This document shows positions 42,743-55,485 of a DNA stretch of 64,000 nucleotides, in pieces (within the stretch, counting starts at the first letter, position 1; every line of letters begins with the position of its first letter). The stretch is from Ophioceras dolichostomum. Its lineage: Eukaryota > Ascomycota > Sordariomycetes > Magnaporthales > Ophioceraceae. Where the stretch lies: assembly GCA_003049485.1 (NCBI GenBank), contig PYST01000053.1, positions 92,069-156,068 on the forward strand. The letters run 5' to 3'. The position numbers were made by a program, and so were the translations under genes. The notes under the pieces are model-generated. The model searched no databases, was not told the DNA's origin, and saw only the letters and a list, made by a program, of their open reading frames with translations.

Positions 42743-45700
42743 GATGTCCCAAAGTGTGGATGGCTCAGAGTGAATAGTACCTACTAGATACTAGATGCCT
42801 GTTTAAGTGGTGATTGGGAAGGTAGATAATCAGGAAAGATATTGCCTTGATAGTGCTTCTCCCAAGCCGTGCTGACGTGGGTCGAGCTCTGATGGGCAAT
42901 GACGACCTACGAACCATCACTGGGGGTGGGAAAGGTCAGACTTTATAGATATCTACCAGCTGGTCAGAGAAGAAAAAGGTCTCCCCTGGCGGTTTTCTGG
43001 TCACAGCCTCCAAAAGCCGGCGGCCAATCCCCATCCCCCAAGCTTGGCATGGTCGTGACCGATCAACGCCGTCGAGGCGAGGATAAGATGTTGATGATTG
43101 TGTGCGTTGTGTGCGATGTGTGCGTCCAGCTTCCCCTCTCTTTCCCATGCCATGCCGTGTGATGTGATGTGTAAGTCGTGGGGCGGGCCGCGTGATTGGC
43201 TACCACAGGCATGGACTATGGCCGGCGGTTAGAGTTGTGCCTGGAGTGCCTGGACAAGGCCCTGTCAGTGGCCGTAGTGGGTGATTTGGCCCCCTAACGT
43301 CTGCACATGTGGTGATTTGATCAATGATGCGAGCCAGATCACAGCTCGCAGCAAGATGCCTTACGGAAATGGCTCGCGTTGCAACGGCCCCATCACTGCC
43401 CCAACTCCCCATGAACAAGTTACGACTGGTCGGTTTTTCTCAAAGGTTCAACTAGTTCGGTGCGCGCCGCCCAACAGCATCACGGCTCAAGGTGGTGGAC
43501 GGGCCGATCTGAAGCAGTTGGCTGCACTAGCAGGGATTCTCGCTCAAAAGCTCTCGACCTGTGGGGCTTAGGGCCCAATTGCCGAAAAGTCCCTCCGCAA
43601 TTCAGAGAGGAGAATTGATACCCGAGGCTTCCGCGCACGAATTTCATGGCGAGATACGTCAGACAGGAGTCGGTCAACTGACCCCGAACCCATTCCTTCT
43701 TAGCCCTCCACCCGGGGATGATAGGCAATCAAGACGTCAATCCGGACATCAAGCATCACGAGCCGTGGCGCATGTTTGCCGGTGATCGTAATATGCGAGT
43801 CAGATTAGAAAGTACAGCGAGCCATATTGCTTTCTCTCTCGACCGAGGTCGTCTTGATATCGAGCGTCGAAACGTGACTAGACGAGCCCGACCGTGTAGG
43901 TATCTTTCGGAGGGAGGCCAGGTGCGCCGCAGCAATTCCGCCCCCAGCAGCCCAAGAGTCCATTTCCCTGGACCCCGGGTTTCAGAATCACAGCAAGAGC
44001 TGACGGCGATGTCGGGCATCGCCGTTCGCTTGGAACGAGAGACCAGGACTTTGCGGTTCGGCGGTGAGGCAGTATGCTGTTGAGGGGCAAGGATTGAAGA
44101 TCGCCCCTGAATGCTGGCTGGGTGCTTAATTGAGGTGCTAATGCCCCCAAGTCCCCGCCGCACAACGACCCCTCCCCGAGAAGGCCAATCACCACTCTTA
44201 GCAACAACACATCACATCATCACCGCCAAGCGCACCTCTGATAGGCACTTTCCGTCACTGGCCAACTTCGAAAGCTCCCATGTTTGGACGCAGTTGGCAG
44301 CATGCAGTTGGCTTCGAACTCGTCACAAAAGGGGAAGTCGAATCGGGAAATTCTTGGGATGACGACAACATAATTGCAGTAGCTCCGGGGTAGATACGGA
44401 TTTCGAGGCCGAACAAGTTCTTTTTGGTGTGTGAGGGAAGGACCTCGTGAACCTCAAGGGTCATCACCAAGTGATGATATGAATGACAAATAAGCCAATC
44501 TCTCAATGACTCTTGCCTATGAGCAACCTTGAACTCACCACATGGTGGTGTGTTGGAATGCTGACTGCAGACCTCGCTCTTTCTTCCCTTTCCTGCTGTC
44601 GTTATCACACATTATCACAGTTTCTCCCGTTCCCCGTTGTCGTTATCATCAACTTGGCTCGAGTGGCCAAGTCAGCCTCGACGAACGGAACGGACCCAAA
44701 CTGTCGGTAGCGGAGTTACACTTGTCCGTGTCTGCCTGTCCTCCCGCCTACTACCTGGGTGGTCAACTCCACGTTCCCTAGAGGCGCAAGGACTCATGCA
44801 TGACCAACAGGGCGAGCTCGAGATGCCATTCTCTGACCGGTGAACACATCAATTTCCGTGCAGCCATTGTTGAGGAGTCATGGGAGGGAACTGCATGGGA
44901 GTACATGACGCTCCCAAGTGCCCTCCGAGTGTCATACCGCCAATGAACGCATATCAGATTGATGGATGGGCTCCCGGTCCTTCCATGTTGGCACCAACCC
45001 GCATATGACCATCCCATGTGTTTCCCGGTCAGGAAGGCATCGTGGGGCTGAGGCTGAGAAGTGCGAAAAGCGAGCCTATCACATCACTATAAGGGGGTCG
45101 ACGGAGCTTGCGGCGGGCGCGTTCTATGTTTGGATCGTCATCGGATTCCCTAAAACAGCTTGCTACTTAGGCGTCTTTCACATGCCAACGAAGCCTTCAG
45201 CAATGACCAGGACTTTCCGATGAGATCAGCTCAGAGCCACGATCTTTCCTCTTTGGTGCGGACTGCCGCGCGGGGTGTCTCCGTGGAGATGCGTTCCTCG
45301 CTTGGAATCTCATACCACACGGTTTGCCCCGCCTCCAGCACAGTTGGCAGACTTTCAAGACTTTCTCACTCCGAGCTTCTATCCGTAAACGACGACTCTG
45401 CATCAATATTATGCATGTTAGCTTGAACCGACGTAACCCTCACCGACACCACCACAACAGCCTTCTTTTTTTTGCCACCAACACACTCACACATACAACA
45501 CACACTCTGTCTCCCTTTCTCTCTCTCTCCCAAACCAAGGAACTTATGGCGATGGATGGGAGAAATGTGAGATGGTGACGCCCCTTCTCTCCTCCCTTGC
45601 TCACCCCGTTCCGAGTCTTTGCCCAGCATCAAAGCTTGGAAAGAGAAGCCAGGAATTGACACACCGATAGACCGGACTGAACAGCTTAGGCCAGTCCTCG

Positions 45701-47451
45701 ATAGAGGTAGTCAACGTCCGCAAGTATACAAAGTCGAAAGTTGTGTTGTACGTCCATTTGGCCTCTAATTAAGTCGTGGACGAAGAAGGCGGCCTTGGAG
45801 GGAGGCTGGGCAGGTGAAGGTAGGTCGGTCGGTCAATCTCAAGCGGTTTCAAGCATTCACGGGGTCCTCAGACGCTACGACTTAATACAAGATTAGCTGA
45901 ACGGGGCTCAATTCGACGCCAACAACCTGGTGTTCATAACTGATATGAGTACCTATATCTTAGTTGCAACTTGGCGGGGGGCGATTTGCCAACGTCCTAC
46001 AAGTCGTTTTGGGAAGTTCGTCCGCTGCTGGTGCCAGACTCAGTCTGCACTCTCCGGCCCTCGCCCCATGACAAGGCCCCCGACCCCAGTGCCCGATAAA
46101 CAGTACGCTGGCACCCTTGCCAGACAGACATTCAACTAGTAGTCGTCAGTGGTGAGGAGGTAGATGTGGTGTTGGAGGTCCAGATGATCACTGGGCGGTG
46201 CTGTTAGTCAGTTCAAGTCACTGAGCCATTAATCTTTCTGCGATGGCCCATTTGGTTGGACCTGACAAGCTAGCTACTCGGCGGTGGCTGTTGCCATCAA
46301 CCTTAGTCAGATTCACCTAGACGCTCATTCTCAGCCAAGGAATGAGGCTTGTTTACCAGCAAACCCTGGGCATACAAGTATTGATATCGCTAAGACAGGC
46401 CCAGACAGGGAAAGCCAACCACCCAGTGTGGCGACTCGGAGACTCGCCTCATCGTTGGGCAGGATGTAAGCTGTGACTCTTGAGGGCGAATGGTTATTTC
46501 AAATTAGATTACCCCAGACTTCCTTTTGGGGTATACGTTCAAAATATTTCTCTCACATCCTTCCTTGTATGAATGGTACGTACGCCCATTCTCGACACCG
46601 TACTTGAGGATCATTCACGCAAGCGAGGTGCTCCTTGCTCCAGGCAGGAGACTCCTTTGTTGTATGTGAATCGTTTAATTAGCCCCGTATCCCCTTCCGT
46701 TCTCTATTTGTGGTGGTTCCATGATGACAAGTTGCCATCAGTCGCAAGCCTGGTCCAACGTACTTATGCTTGTAATTAGTGGTTGTAAGGCTAAAGTGAA
46801 CCGCTCGACGGGAGTATATTCACTCTCACTTCTCATCTCGGCGAAGTGGCACATTTCCGCACAGCGGGAAGTGACGGCATTCATTCCCACTACCGGGTCA
46901 TCCAAAGAAGAGTGAAACCGACTGTAACACATCGTCCATATTAAGCGAAGCGTCCCCATCCGCCGATCTTCATTCACAATCAGATCCGACAAAAGTGCTC
47001 TCCATAACCTGGTTACTAGTAGCTTCTGAGGTGCTGGGAACCACCAGTGTCATTTCAGAGGCACGGTGGAATTAAAAACAATATATATCCTGAAAGGTCT
47101 GGTCTATGCGTTGACGCATGAGCAGTAATGGAGCTTGGCGACCCCTTGAGATTCAGACGGCACAGTCAAGGGGTGAGTCTCGGAGCAATTGCATGGGGCT
47201 ACCACAGCTGAAAGCATATGGTACTGCAAGTATAACATGAACCAATTCGGGCGCTGTGTACTGCCAGCCCAGCCGTGAGTTACAGCTGCACTGGCTCCTC
47301 ACCCCACATCATTGATCTCATCCTCCCGCTATCGTTCCTCGACAACTTAAATTCAACCTCGGGTCTCTGCTCGATCTTTGCTCCTTCCTCCCCTACACAT
47401 CCAGCTTGCCTCGGCGGGTCCAGCCGAACCCGCCACCGTTCTTAACTCACG
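42743..47451. other. 4.7-kb stretch without recognisable genes
   Basis: I searched both strands for family motifs, tRNA boxes and terminal repeats and found none I could support. Only short, mutually shadowing open frames occur. It could hold non-coding RNA genes, decayed repeats, or regulatory DNA of the secreted protein gene. Confidence 0.45.
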
Positions 47452-48366
47452 ATGTCGATTTTCTCGTCGCTCCAGATGAACTCCCATGAGTTGCGAAAGC
47501 CAAGTTTCCCATATTACCCTGGCAGTCTTCTTCTGATACAACGCCAAAAATCTCCACCTTGCGTGGAACCATACAGTCTCGACCACTGTCTAAAGCGTCC
47601 GCGTACGCCGCCGCGTGCGCCACCGCGCGCGTGGCCTTGGGATTCTCAGTCACGACAGAAACCCTCACAGGACGACGGAGAGGTCCCTCGTGATCAGCCG
47701 CTGGACGAGACGGACAGCCTAATCATCAAGCAACTGATCAAGGCGGGGCATGAGCGATTGCCTCAGGTCGTGCTCTGCCGGAGGTTGAGCAACGACCAGG
47801 CTTGCGTGGCCAAGATCTACGACCCTTTGTACGCGACAGAGGGGGATTATTATGACGCCCAGAACCCACACCGCCGTGAGTGGGAGACCATAGCGAATGA
47901 GGACTCTGCCCGCGAGGCAGCAGCTTACGAGGAGATGGATCCCAAGCTCGGGGGAACGGCCACCGCGAAATACTACGGCTCATGGACAACATCGTTCAGC
48001 ATTGAAACCGCTCAAGGGCCCGCCACTCGCACAGTCGCCCTGCTTCTTCTCGAGCATGTCCCCGGGAGCACCCTCTTTAGACTCGATAAGCATAGCAACA
48101 TCACCAATGATCAGCTCGTCGAGCTCCTGCGCCTCGCTCTGGACGTCGGTGCCGCCGTTCGCTCGTGCGGAGTCGACCGGTTCTATCTGACACCTTGGCA
48201 CACCGTCGTTGACCTGCCCCAGTCCGGGCACGGCACAACTTCATCTCAGCCACGCCTCGTGCTGCTGGATTTCCACATAGCAGCCGTTCATCGCTTCGCT
48301 CTGGAAAGGACGGGGCGCCCTCCTCCGAAGCCACAGACAGTCCGCATGTCACCAGTCGAGTGTTAG
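47452..48366 (+). CDS. Protein-kinase-like fold protein, degenerate, ends at an in-frame TAG
   Basis: 304 aa from ATG 47452. After a Pro/Arg-rich N-terminus, VLCRRLSNDQACVAKIYDPL supplies a beta3-like strand with the VAK lysine. EWETIANEDSAREAAAYEEM gives an alphaC-like helix with Glu, followed by a strand-hinge region VALLLLEHVPGSTL. The catalytic-loop position reads SCGVDRFYLTPWHTVVDL where active fungal relatives have GVxHxDxxPRN, and the DFG position is LVLLDFHIAAV. So the HxD and Asn are missing, and this would be a pseudokinase or decayed gene. The same frame continues open for 114 codons after the TAG (48364-48366). Confidence 0.5.
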   Translation: MSIFSSLQMNSHELRKPSFPYYPGSLLLIQRQKSPPCVEPYSLDHCLKRPRTPPRAPPRAWPWDSQSRQKPSQDDGEVPRDQPLDETDSLIIKQLIKAGHERLPQVVLCRRLSNDQACVAKIYDPLYATEGDYYDAQNPHRREWETIANEDSAREAAAYEEMDPKLGGTATAKYYGSWTTSFSIETAQGPATRTVALLLLEHVPGSTLFRLDKHSNITNDQLVELLRLALDVGAAVRSCGVDRFYLTPWHTVVDLPQSGHGTTSSQPRLVLLDFHIAAVHRFALERTGRPPPKPQTVRMSPVEC

Positions 48367-48708
48367 TGGTTCGAAAGCGCATTCCTGGCGCAGGTTTTCG
48401 GCATAGAGTGGTTTCCGCCATCTGTATTATACAAAAACCCGGAGTCAGGCGGGCGCCCTCATGTGGCTACCTGTCTATGGCGCACATGGTTGCTGGAGAC
48501 ATTCGGCAACTCGCCCGAGCGTCCACCGACCCCGGAGGACTTGAACCTGGCGAGCATCCACAGCACGGAATCGAAATCCGGTGGAGAGTGCCGACTCGAA
48601 CGGAAGAGGTCTAAACCTCGAGGCATCGCCCATCTGCTGATTGATCTTCGGAGTGCTGAGGTCGAGGAGCTGTCACTCTGTGGGTGCAGAGCGGACGGCA
48701 GCATATGA
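48367..48708 (+). other. In-frame continuation after the TAG of the kinase-like gene
   Basis: Open in the same frame from 48367 to the TGA at 48706-48708, with WFESAFLAQVFGIEWFPPSV and CLWRTWLLETFGNSPE, whose Trp/Phe-rich helices resemble the C-lobe tails of fungal kinase-like proteins. A weak 81-nt intron (48286-48366, donor GTTCAT) would bypass the stop in frame. Confidence 0.35.
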
Positions 48709-50762
48709 TGTCAACCAGATGGGGAGGTGGGCCTGGGAGAGATGATGGACTTCGCGGCAAAGAGGCAGTTCACCAAGACTCTGTACGAGATGAAATCTGA
48801 GACGAAACGCCCGTACTCGAACGGATGGCCCAACGCAACGCCAAGGAATAACTGCTGGTCACGTTAGATAGCCCCCCCGCGGTAAGAGAGTAGAGCTGTC
48901 CCGCCAGTCTCCTAAGCGCTAACCTGGCCGGTTAACTCGGCCTTCGCTCCGGCGTCACTCGAGCTCTCAGCTTTGGTCTGCGGGTTTCGCCGCCGGAGGG
49001 AGCGTGTGGCCCCGTCATGACTGAGACTTAGATTTCGCGGAACAAAGACGGCGTCAATAAATCTCTCCAGTTTCATCGTCGTCGGCTTTGCCGTGTTAGC
49101 GAGATGCAAAGATTCAGGTTTCTCTTTTATTGTTCTGGGCACTATTTTTCAGCTCGACTTGTCGGCTTGTCCTTCCCATCACACTGCAGCTGTCGGGGAA
49201 GAATCCCCGCCCCGAGATCTGATTTGCCCAGCTCATGTCTGCATGAGGGGGGGTTCATGCCGGTCTTCCCGCCCTCCCCCGCAGTGCCTCGGGCCGCCAT
49301 AGGCTGGCTGCACACAACCATGGGAACCACGTCTGCAAGACGTGCATATGTTAGCGTGTTTACTCGGTTTCACTCCGACCTTGACAATGGCCACAAACCC
49401 CGACGTGGAAGGCCAAGAAAGTCTAGTGACGGCCTAGTGACATGGCAGACTCAGATCTGCAGCTCTATTTCTCTCTCACCTCGCATGCCAGCTGGCATAC
49501 ACTTGCTGCATCATGATCTGTACACTTCACGGAGCTCGACACGAAATCCATAATGGGGCCCGCGAGAAGCGCTTGCCCAGGCTGCCACCACAAACTCACA
49601 GGAGGGCCAGCACCCCCAAAAGCGGAAACGCGTGGATGTGACGACAGACATGAAGTGGACTCCCAGAGACTGAATGGGTGGTCATCGCAGGCTTCACCCA
49701 ATCTACTCTCGAACAGGAAGGAAAAATTGCGCGACCCAAGGTGAGGAGAGGTCGGGGAGGGGCCGCAACCCCTAACCGCGGGGTGCAGCAACCTATATTT
49801 GAGTCTGGCAAGGAGGGCCATGAGTAACGACCCCCCCTCACCCCGAGAAGCCTCAGCTGAGTGGCGCCCCAAAATCAGTTCCTGAACCTGCATAGTGTTC
49901 AGCCAATCCCTGTCATTGCGTAATCGTCGTCTTTGTCAGACCTTAGGGCCGTCCCGAGAGTCCAAGCTAGCGTTCATGACTGACAGCTTCCAAGCAAGAG
50001 TCTGTTCATCCTGCTGCGCCGCAAGGTTGCAATGCATGTCCGCGCCGTCGCCTTTGTTCCACCTTGGCATTTATAGACGACCGGTCTTCAAACTAAAACA
50101 CTATGAGGCCCGGCAAGCCCAACATTGGGGGCCAAGAGGATGTGAAAATTTGCAATATCGGCGCATCTTGTTAAAGAAGGACAAAAAAGGAGATGGGGTG
50201 TCTGACAGTGCCCCGAGCAGGCCAATGAGCAGAAGGCTGAATTTGCATCCCTCCCGACTAGACCTTCATACTAGCCAGCTTCGGCGTGTATTATTAGCTA
50301 TTGAGGGGAATTTGGTAAAGCTCAAATTAGGACTAGAGCTGGTGAGTAATCGTTGATACTGGATCGGTCTCGTGCACGGGTGCTGCAGTCCAGAGGCAGG
50401 GTGGACAGGAGGACATCATCATCCTCGTGGCCGCCACTACTATGCAGCCTTCAGCATGCCATCAGGGCCGATTGGATGTTGCCCGATCTCTTTGGGGCAT
50501 TAAGGCGTACGTCAGATCTACTCACTTTTGGCATGGCCCATCACTCTTCTCCTCCTGCGGTGCGACAGAGGACTGAGATAGATTATAAAAGCACATGCTC
50601 GTCCGACCACACCCGCCTGATCAACGAGAAGCTGGTACAACCCAGGAATCGGGCGAGCAATATTCGACGGGGGCTGTCCTCTCAACGGATGATCTCAACC
50701 CGCGACCCACTTAGGAGAGCACTAGTACTATACACCCAGACTCGAGACTCACCACGACTGCC
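48709..50762. other. Intergenic, no gene recognised
   Basis: 2 kb with only short shadowing frames; the last part is the P450 upstream region, with TTATAAAAG-type TATA sequence at about 50583. Confidence 0.45.
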
Positions 50763-52847
50763 ATGGCTTCGCTAGACATGGTAGGAAGCGTCAGAGTCAG
50801 TAGCTTGGTCGTCTCAAGAAGCCTCACACAGATCGGACTTCTAGTTCTTGGACTTGTCAGTGAAACCCAACCTCCTAGATGAGCTTACGTCTGCAGGTAC
50901 TAACATAATTTCACAACCCAAAACACAGGCGCTAGCACACGCACTTGGGCGATTCATCTACAATGTGTTCTTCCATCACCTCGCAGGCTACCCCGGGCCG
51001 CTCCTCTACCGGGGCTCCGAGCTCCCTCGCCTGGTCCAGGAGCTTCGAGGGACGACAATACATAAGTGGGTTGAGCTGCACCAGAGATATGGCCCGGTAG
51101 TGCGCATCGCGCCAGGCCAGCTGTCCTACATCAGCAACAACGCCTGGCGCGACATCTACGGCTCGCGTGGCTGCCACAGTCCGACCAGCCCCACGTCAAC
51201 AAGCCCGTCGTCTCCCAAGACGAAGAGAGACTCCGCATGGCCGTCGTCGAGCTCCCCCTCAGATCGCTCGCCCCCACCATCACCCCTGAAGAGGCAGAAC
51301 AGCCAGATGTCGAGGGAGGAGATGACGTTCCCCGGCGACGACTTCGAGTTCTTCGAGGCCAAGCCGATGATCTCGTGCGACACGGCCAACCACACCCGGC
51401 ACAGGCGCGTGATCGGCACGGCCTTCTCCGACCGGGCCGTCCGCGAGTACGAGCCTGTGGTTGTCGAGAAGGCTGGGAAGCTGATGGAGAAGCTCGAGGA
51501 GCGTGCAGTGCTGCAACAGACGGTAAGATTACCCTTCCTTTGTTTCATCGTCCCCAATGGACAATAAAAAAGAAGAAGGACAAAAAGAGAAAAGAAGGAA
51601 GAGGAGAAGGAAAACGAAAAGAAAGCAGAATGAAGGAGTCGAAAACAAGGGGGACGCATTTACCTCGAACAAAAAGAGTTTCCGATGTCCTCTTTTGTGT
51701 TCACAATCAGTCGACCTAACACCTCTCTTGTTTTTTGCGGTCTCAACAGGTAAACATTGTTGACTGGTTCAACTTCGCCATGTTCGACATCACAAGCACG
51801 CTCGTCTTCGCTGAATCGTTCGGCTGCCTCGATCGGGAGGCATACCATCCCTGGGTGGCCCGCGTCTTCCCGGGCATGAAGTTGATCGCGCTCAGTGAAG
51901 TCATCGCCGCCATCCCGGGGCTGGGCGCCCTGGTCGCCCGCCTGGTGCCGCAGCGCCTCGTCGACGAGGCGGCTCGCCATGTGCAGGCCGTCAAGGACAT
52001 GACGGACAGACGGGTGGCGATGCACCGTCATCACCAGCACCAGCAGCATCATCAGCAACAGCCCGCCGCGCAACAAAAACCCGACTTCATGACGCACATA
52101 CTCTCCCGCAACGAGCAGCCAGGAGGAGGCCCCTGCATCAGCTCTCTCTCGCAGGACGAGCTCTACCTCGACGCCCAGCTGCTCGCCATCGCGGGCTCCG
52201 AGACGACAGCCACGCTCCTCTCGGGCGCCGTCTACTACCTCTCGCGGTACCCGCGCGCGGCCTCGAAGCTGGCGCGGACCCTGCGCTCCACTTTTGCGTC
52301 TGAGGCGGACATCACGCCGGCCTCCGCGGCGGCCGTGCCGTACGTTGTGGCCGTCATCAACGAGGCCCTGCGGCTCTACCCGCCGGGGGCGATCAACATG
52401 CCGCGCACCGTGCCGCCGGGCGGCTCGCTGATCGACGGCCGTTTCGTGCCGGGGGGGAGCACCGTTGGGTTCGCGCAGTATGCTGCGTACAGGTCGCCTG
52501 TGCACTTTACGGATCCGCTTGGGTTTGTGCCTGAGCGTTGGACGGGGGGTGGTGATGGTGATGGTGATGATGAGGGAGGGTCGGATGGCAGCAGCAGCAG
52601 TAAGTTCGCGGGAGACCAGTTCGAGGTCTTCCGGCCTTTTAGTTATGGGCCCCGCAACTGCGTGGGCCAGAACCTCGCGCTGCTTGAGATACGGTACATC
52701 CTCGCCCGCCTGGTCTGGCGATTCGACGTGCAGGTCCTGCCTGGTCAGGAGGCATGGACCGTGGGGCAGAAGACGTATCTGTCGTGGGTGAAGCCGCCTC
52801 TGATGGTGATGTTGCGGTCTGCGAGGGCGCGGGGCCTGAGGGTCTAG
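50763..52847 (+). CDS. Cytochrome P450, CYP65-like
   Basis: Exons are 50763-50855, 50929-51522 and 51750-52847, 594 aa. An N-terminal anchor (SLTQIGLLVLGLALAHALGR) spans the first junction, then the Pro hinge AGYPGPLLYRG. Later blocks are HKWVELHQRYGPVVRIAPGQ, TRHRRVIGTAFSDRAVREYE, the I-helix AIAGSETTATLLSGA, ExxR as NEALRLYPPGA, the PERW block FVPERW and the heme loop FRPFSYGPRNCVGQNLALLE with thiolate ~C533. The pattern matches isotrichodermin-C15-hydroxylase-type CYP65 enzymes, which oxidise natural products; the substrate is unknown. It carries a Ser/Pro-rich insertion after DIYGSR and a His/Gln-rich insertion (HRHHQHQQHHQQQPAAQQ). Intron 2 is long (227 nt) and purine-rich. It is an ER membrane protein. 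Confidence 0.88.
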
Positions 52848-53607
52848 CTAGATAGAGGAGAGGGTTTATAGTATAGTCAGAGGGCCAAGGAGGGTCGATT
52901 TAACTTTTGATCCCTGGCGCCGTTTTTCCTGTCGGTGGCGGAGAAAGAAGACTCGCATGGATATGGGGAGCTTGGGTGACACGGACATGAACGGGATCCA
53001 TGTAGAAGAAGTGTACATACTGCTCTAGAATAAGCCCACTGCCGGACTTTCCCCCCCTCATTCCCCTCATTCTCATCCAAACATCCCTGTGCGGGAATAT
53101 TCCCTGGCGGCTCCCCCGCACAAACACCACGAGTCGCGCCCCCGGTGGATTGTCGGATTTGAGCTTGATGCGAGCTCGATGAGCTTGAGGTCCTCAAGAT
53201 CTCGTTTTGATTATCGGCGGGACTGGCTACAACGGCAGTGGATATTAAAATTTCTTGCACTTCTGGAGGTTTAGTTTTAGAGTATCTTGGACATCGCAAT
53301 TTATTTATACATATCAACATACAATTCCGGCTTGGCAAAGGAAGACGGTACCTTGCCCCGTCCCGAGCTCCCCGCTCGCTCGCTCTCGGCGCCCCTGATG
53401 TCGCCTCCCGGCCCGCCGGCGAAACAAAAGGAAGTGCACAAAGATAGGATACAAAAGGGACGAACGCGCAGAAGCGCTGGCGCTTCTGGAGCAGTAGAAG
53501 ATGGTACAGACCTCGTCTCCTCGCGCAGCCGCTTCTTGACGACTGTCACTCCTTCTTCAAATTCTCCCACTGCGTCGTCGTGGCCGTTTTCCCTCGCCAG
53601 AGTCGCC
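52848..53607. other. Intergenic between P450 and lactonase genes
   Basis: No gene. The in-frame sequence upstream of 53608 is open but low-complexity Ser/Thr-rich leader. Confidence 0.45.
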
Positions 53608-55485
53608 ATGTACTCGTCACCGGCAGTACTCGCCGTTGCGGCCGCCGTTTTTCTCGGTCAGTCACACGTGGTCGCGGCCGACCTGCCCGCCCAGGCGCAG
53701 ATCATCGACCAGAAGAGCTTCAACGTCCTGCCCTCTGTGCCACCTCCAACAAAGTTCAATGTTACTGGGGTAAGAACTGAGCAATAATACTCATTCGGAT
53801 CTTGACTCCATATCGTTTCATCTCATCACCGCCATCGCGTTGTTCAGACAAGCTCACCACGGAATAAAAGATATTCGTCCCTCCTGGTACAACTGATGCC
53901 TCGCTCTTGGAGAAGCCGTTCCATGTTTACGACAATGAGTTCCTTGCTATCATTGGGGACAACCCGACACTGACCCTCATCGGGGAGACAGCGTCGGATC
54001 CTGTGTTCCATGAAGCTGTTGTTTGGTATGCCATACATGGCCATGCGCTTCCCTGCATCGTCTGCCACCCGAAACCTGTGCCAGCTCGTGCCAGAGTTTG
54101 AACAAGACTGACTCGGTACGAACACCTGCAGGTCACCTAACACAGAGGAGGTGTTTTTTGTCCAGAACGCAGGAGCACCTGCAGCTGGTACAGGACTAAA
54201 CAAGTCGGCCATCATCCAAAAAATATCACTGGCGGAGGCCGCGGCGGTATCCAGCCAGAGGAACGGAACCAGTGGTGTGAAGATCACGACCGTTCCGTCC
54301 AACCCTACAGTGGTCAACCCCAACGGCAAGACCCGTCCTCATTACCATTCACTCCTATTAGCCACGATACATAGGCAGGTTTAACTGACTGACTTCTCCC
54401 AACAAGGCGCAACCAACTACCGAGGCCAGCTCGTGTTCGCAGGTGAGGGACAAGGAGACGCCATCACGTCCGCATTGTATCTCATGAACCCCAAGGCCCC
54501 ATACAACACTACCGGTAAGTCACCCACCCCACCCTCACCTTACCAGGTCCACGCCCTTCCTCGGAATCTAGGACCCCCAAACCCTGCTGACTACTAGGTA
54601 CCTATCTCAACTTCTTCTAACTTCGCTACTACACCAAGTGATCCTCAACAACTTCTTCGGTCGTCAGTTCAACTCTCTGAACGACGCGGCCGTGCATCCT
54701 GTCAGCAAGGACCTGTACTTCACCGACGTCACCTACGGCTATCTCCAGAACTTCCGCCCCCTCCCCGGCCTCCAGAACCAGGTGTACCGGTACAAGTCGG
54801 ATACTGGTGCGGTGACGGTAGTGGCGGATGGTTTCGACGCCCCCAATGGTAAGCCATCCCCCCAAAGCCTACACTGTGAAGGACCTCAGACTGATTGATA
54901 GCCTCATCATACCTAATATGGTGGTGTCGTAGGTCTCACGTTCTCCCCTGACGGCAAGTTCGCGTACATCAGCGATACGGGCGTGATGAACGGTTTTTTC
55001 GGGATCAACCAAGCCAGCCCGGCATCTATGTGAGCATACCCTCATCAGTTCCCATACCCAACCTCCCACCACTCCCTCCTCTGATCTGAAAAGCCGCTTA
55101 AGTGGTACCTACATAGATACTTTGGTATCCAAGAGACTCACTAATAGTATATGCTTGCTTCGCACCCACACCACCAACACACAATAGCTACCGATACGAC
55201 GTTAAGGAAGACGGCACCTTCGAGAACCGCAAGACGTTCGCCTACGTCAACAGCGGCGTCCCGGACGGCGTCCACTGCGACACCAAGGGCAACGTGTACG
55301 CGGGCTGCGGGGACGGCATCAACGTCTGGAACCCTTCGGGGAGGCTGGTCGGCAAGATCCACGTCGGCGCCACGTCCGCCAACTTCAACTTCGCGGGGAA
55401 GGGCCGCATGGTCATCTGCGCTGAGACGAGGCTTTGGTACGCTACTTTGGCTGCTGAGGGGGTTGTTGTTCAGAGTGAGATGTAA
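53608..55485 (+). CDS. Secreted SMP-30/gluconolactonase/lactonohydrolase-like protein
   Basis: Seven exons (53608-53769, 53871-54025, 54132-54325, 54407-54514, 54639-54848, 54933-55029, 55188-55485), 407 aa. A signal peptide (MYSSPAVLAVAAAVFLGQSH...) is followed by a six-bladed beta-propeller: FHVYDNEFLAIIGDNPTLTL, DPVFHEAVVWSPNTEEVFFV, NGATNYRGQLVFAGEGQGDA, FNSLNDAAVHPVSKDLYFTD, GLTFSPDGKFAYISDTG, VPDGVHCDTKGNVYAGCGDG and NFNFAGKGRMVICAETRLWY. The Glu (FHE), Asn (NSLND, APNGL) and Asp (DGVHCD) metal ligands of SMP-30 lactonases are present. It resembles the fungal lactonohydrolase group that opens aldonate or aromatic lactones. Intron 3 appears to be GC-AG (AACG|GCAAGA), and acceptors of introns 1, 3 and 4 are AAG. 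Confidence 0.85.
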
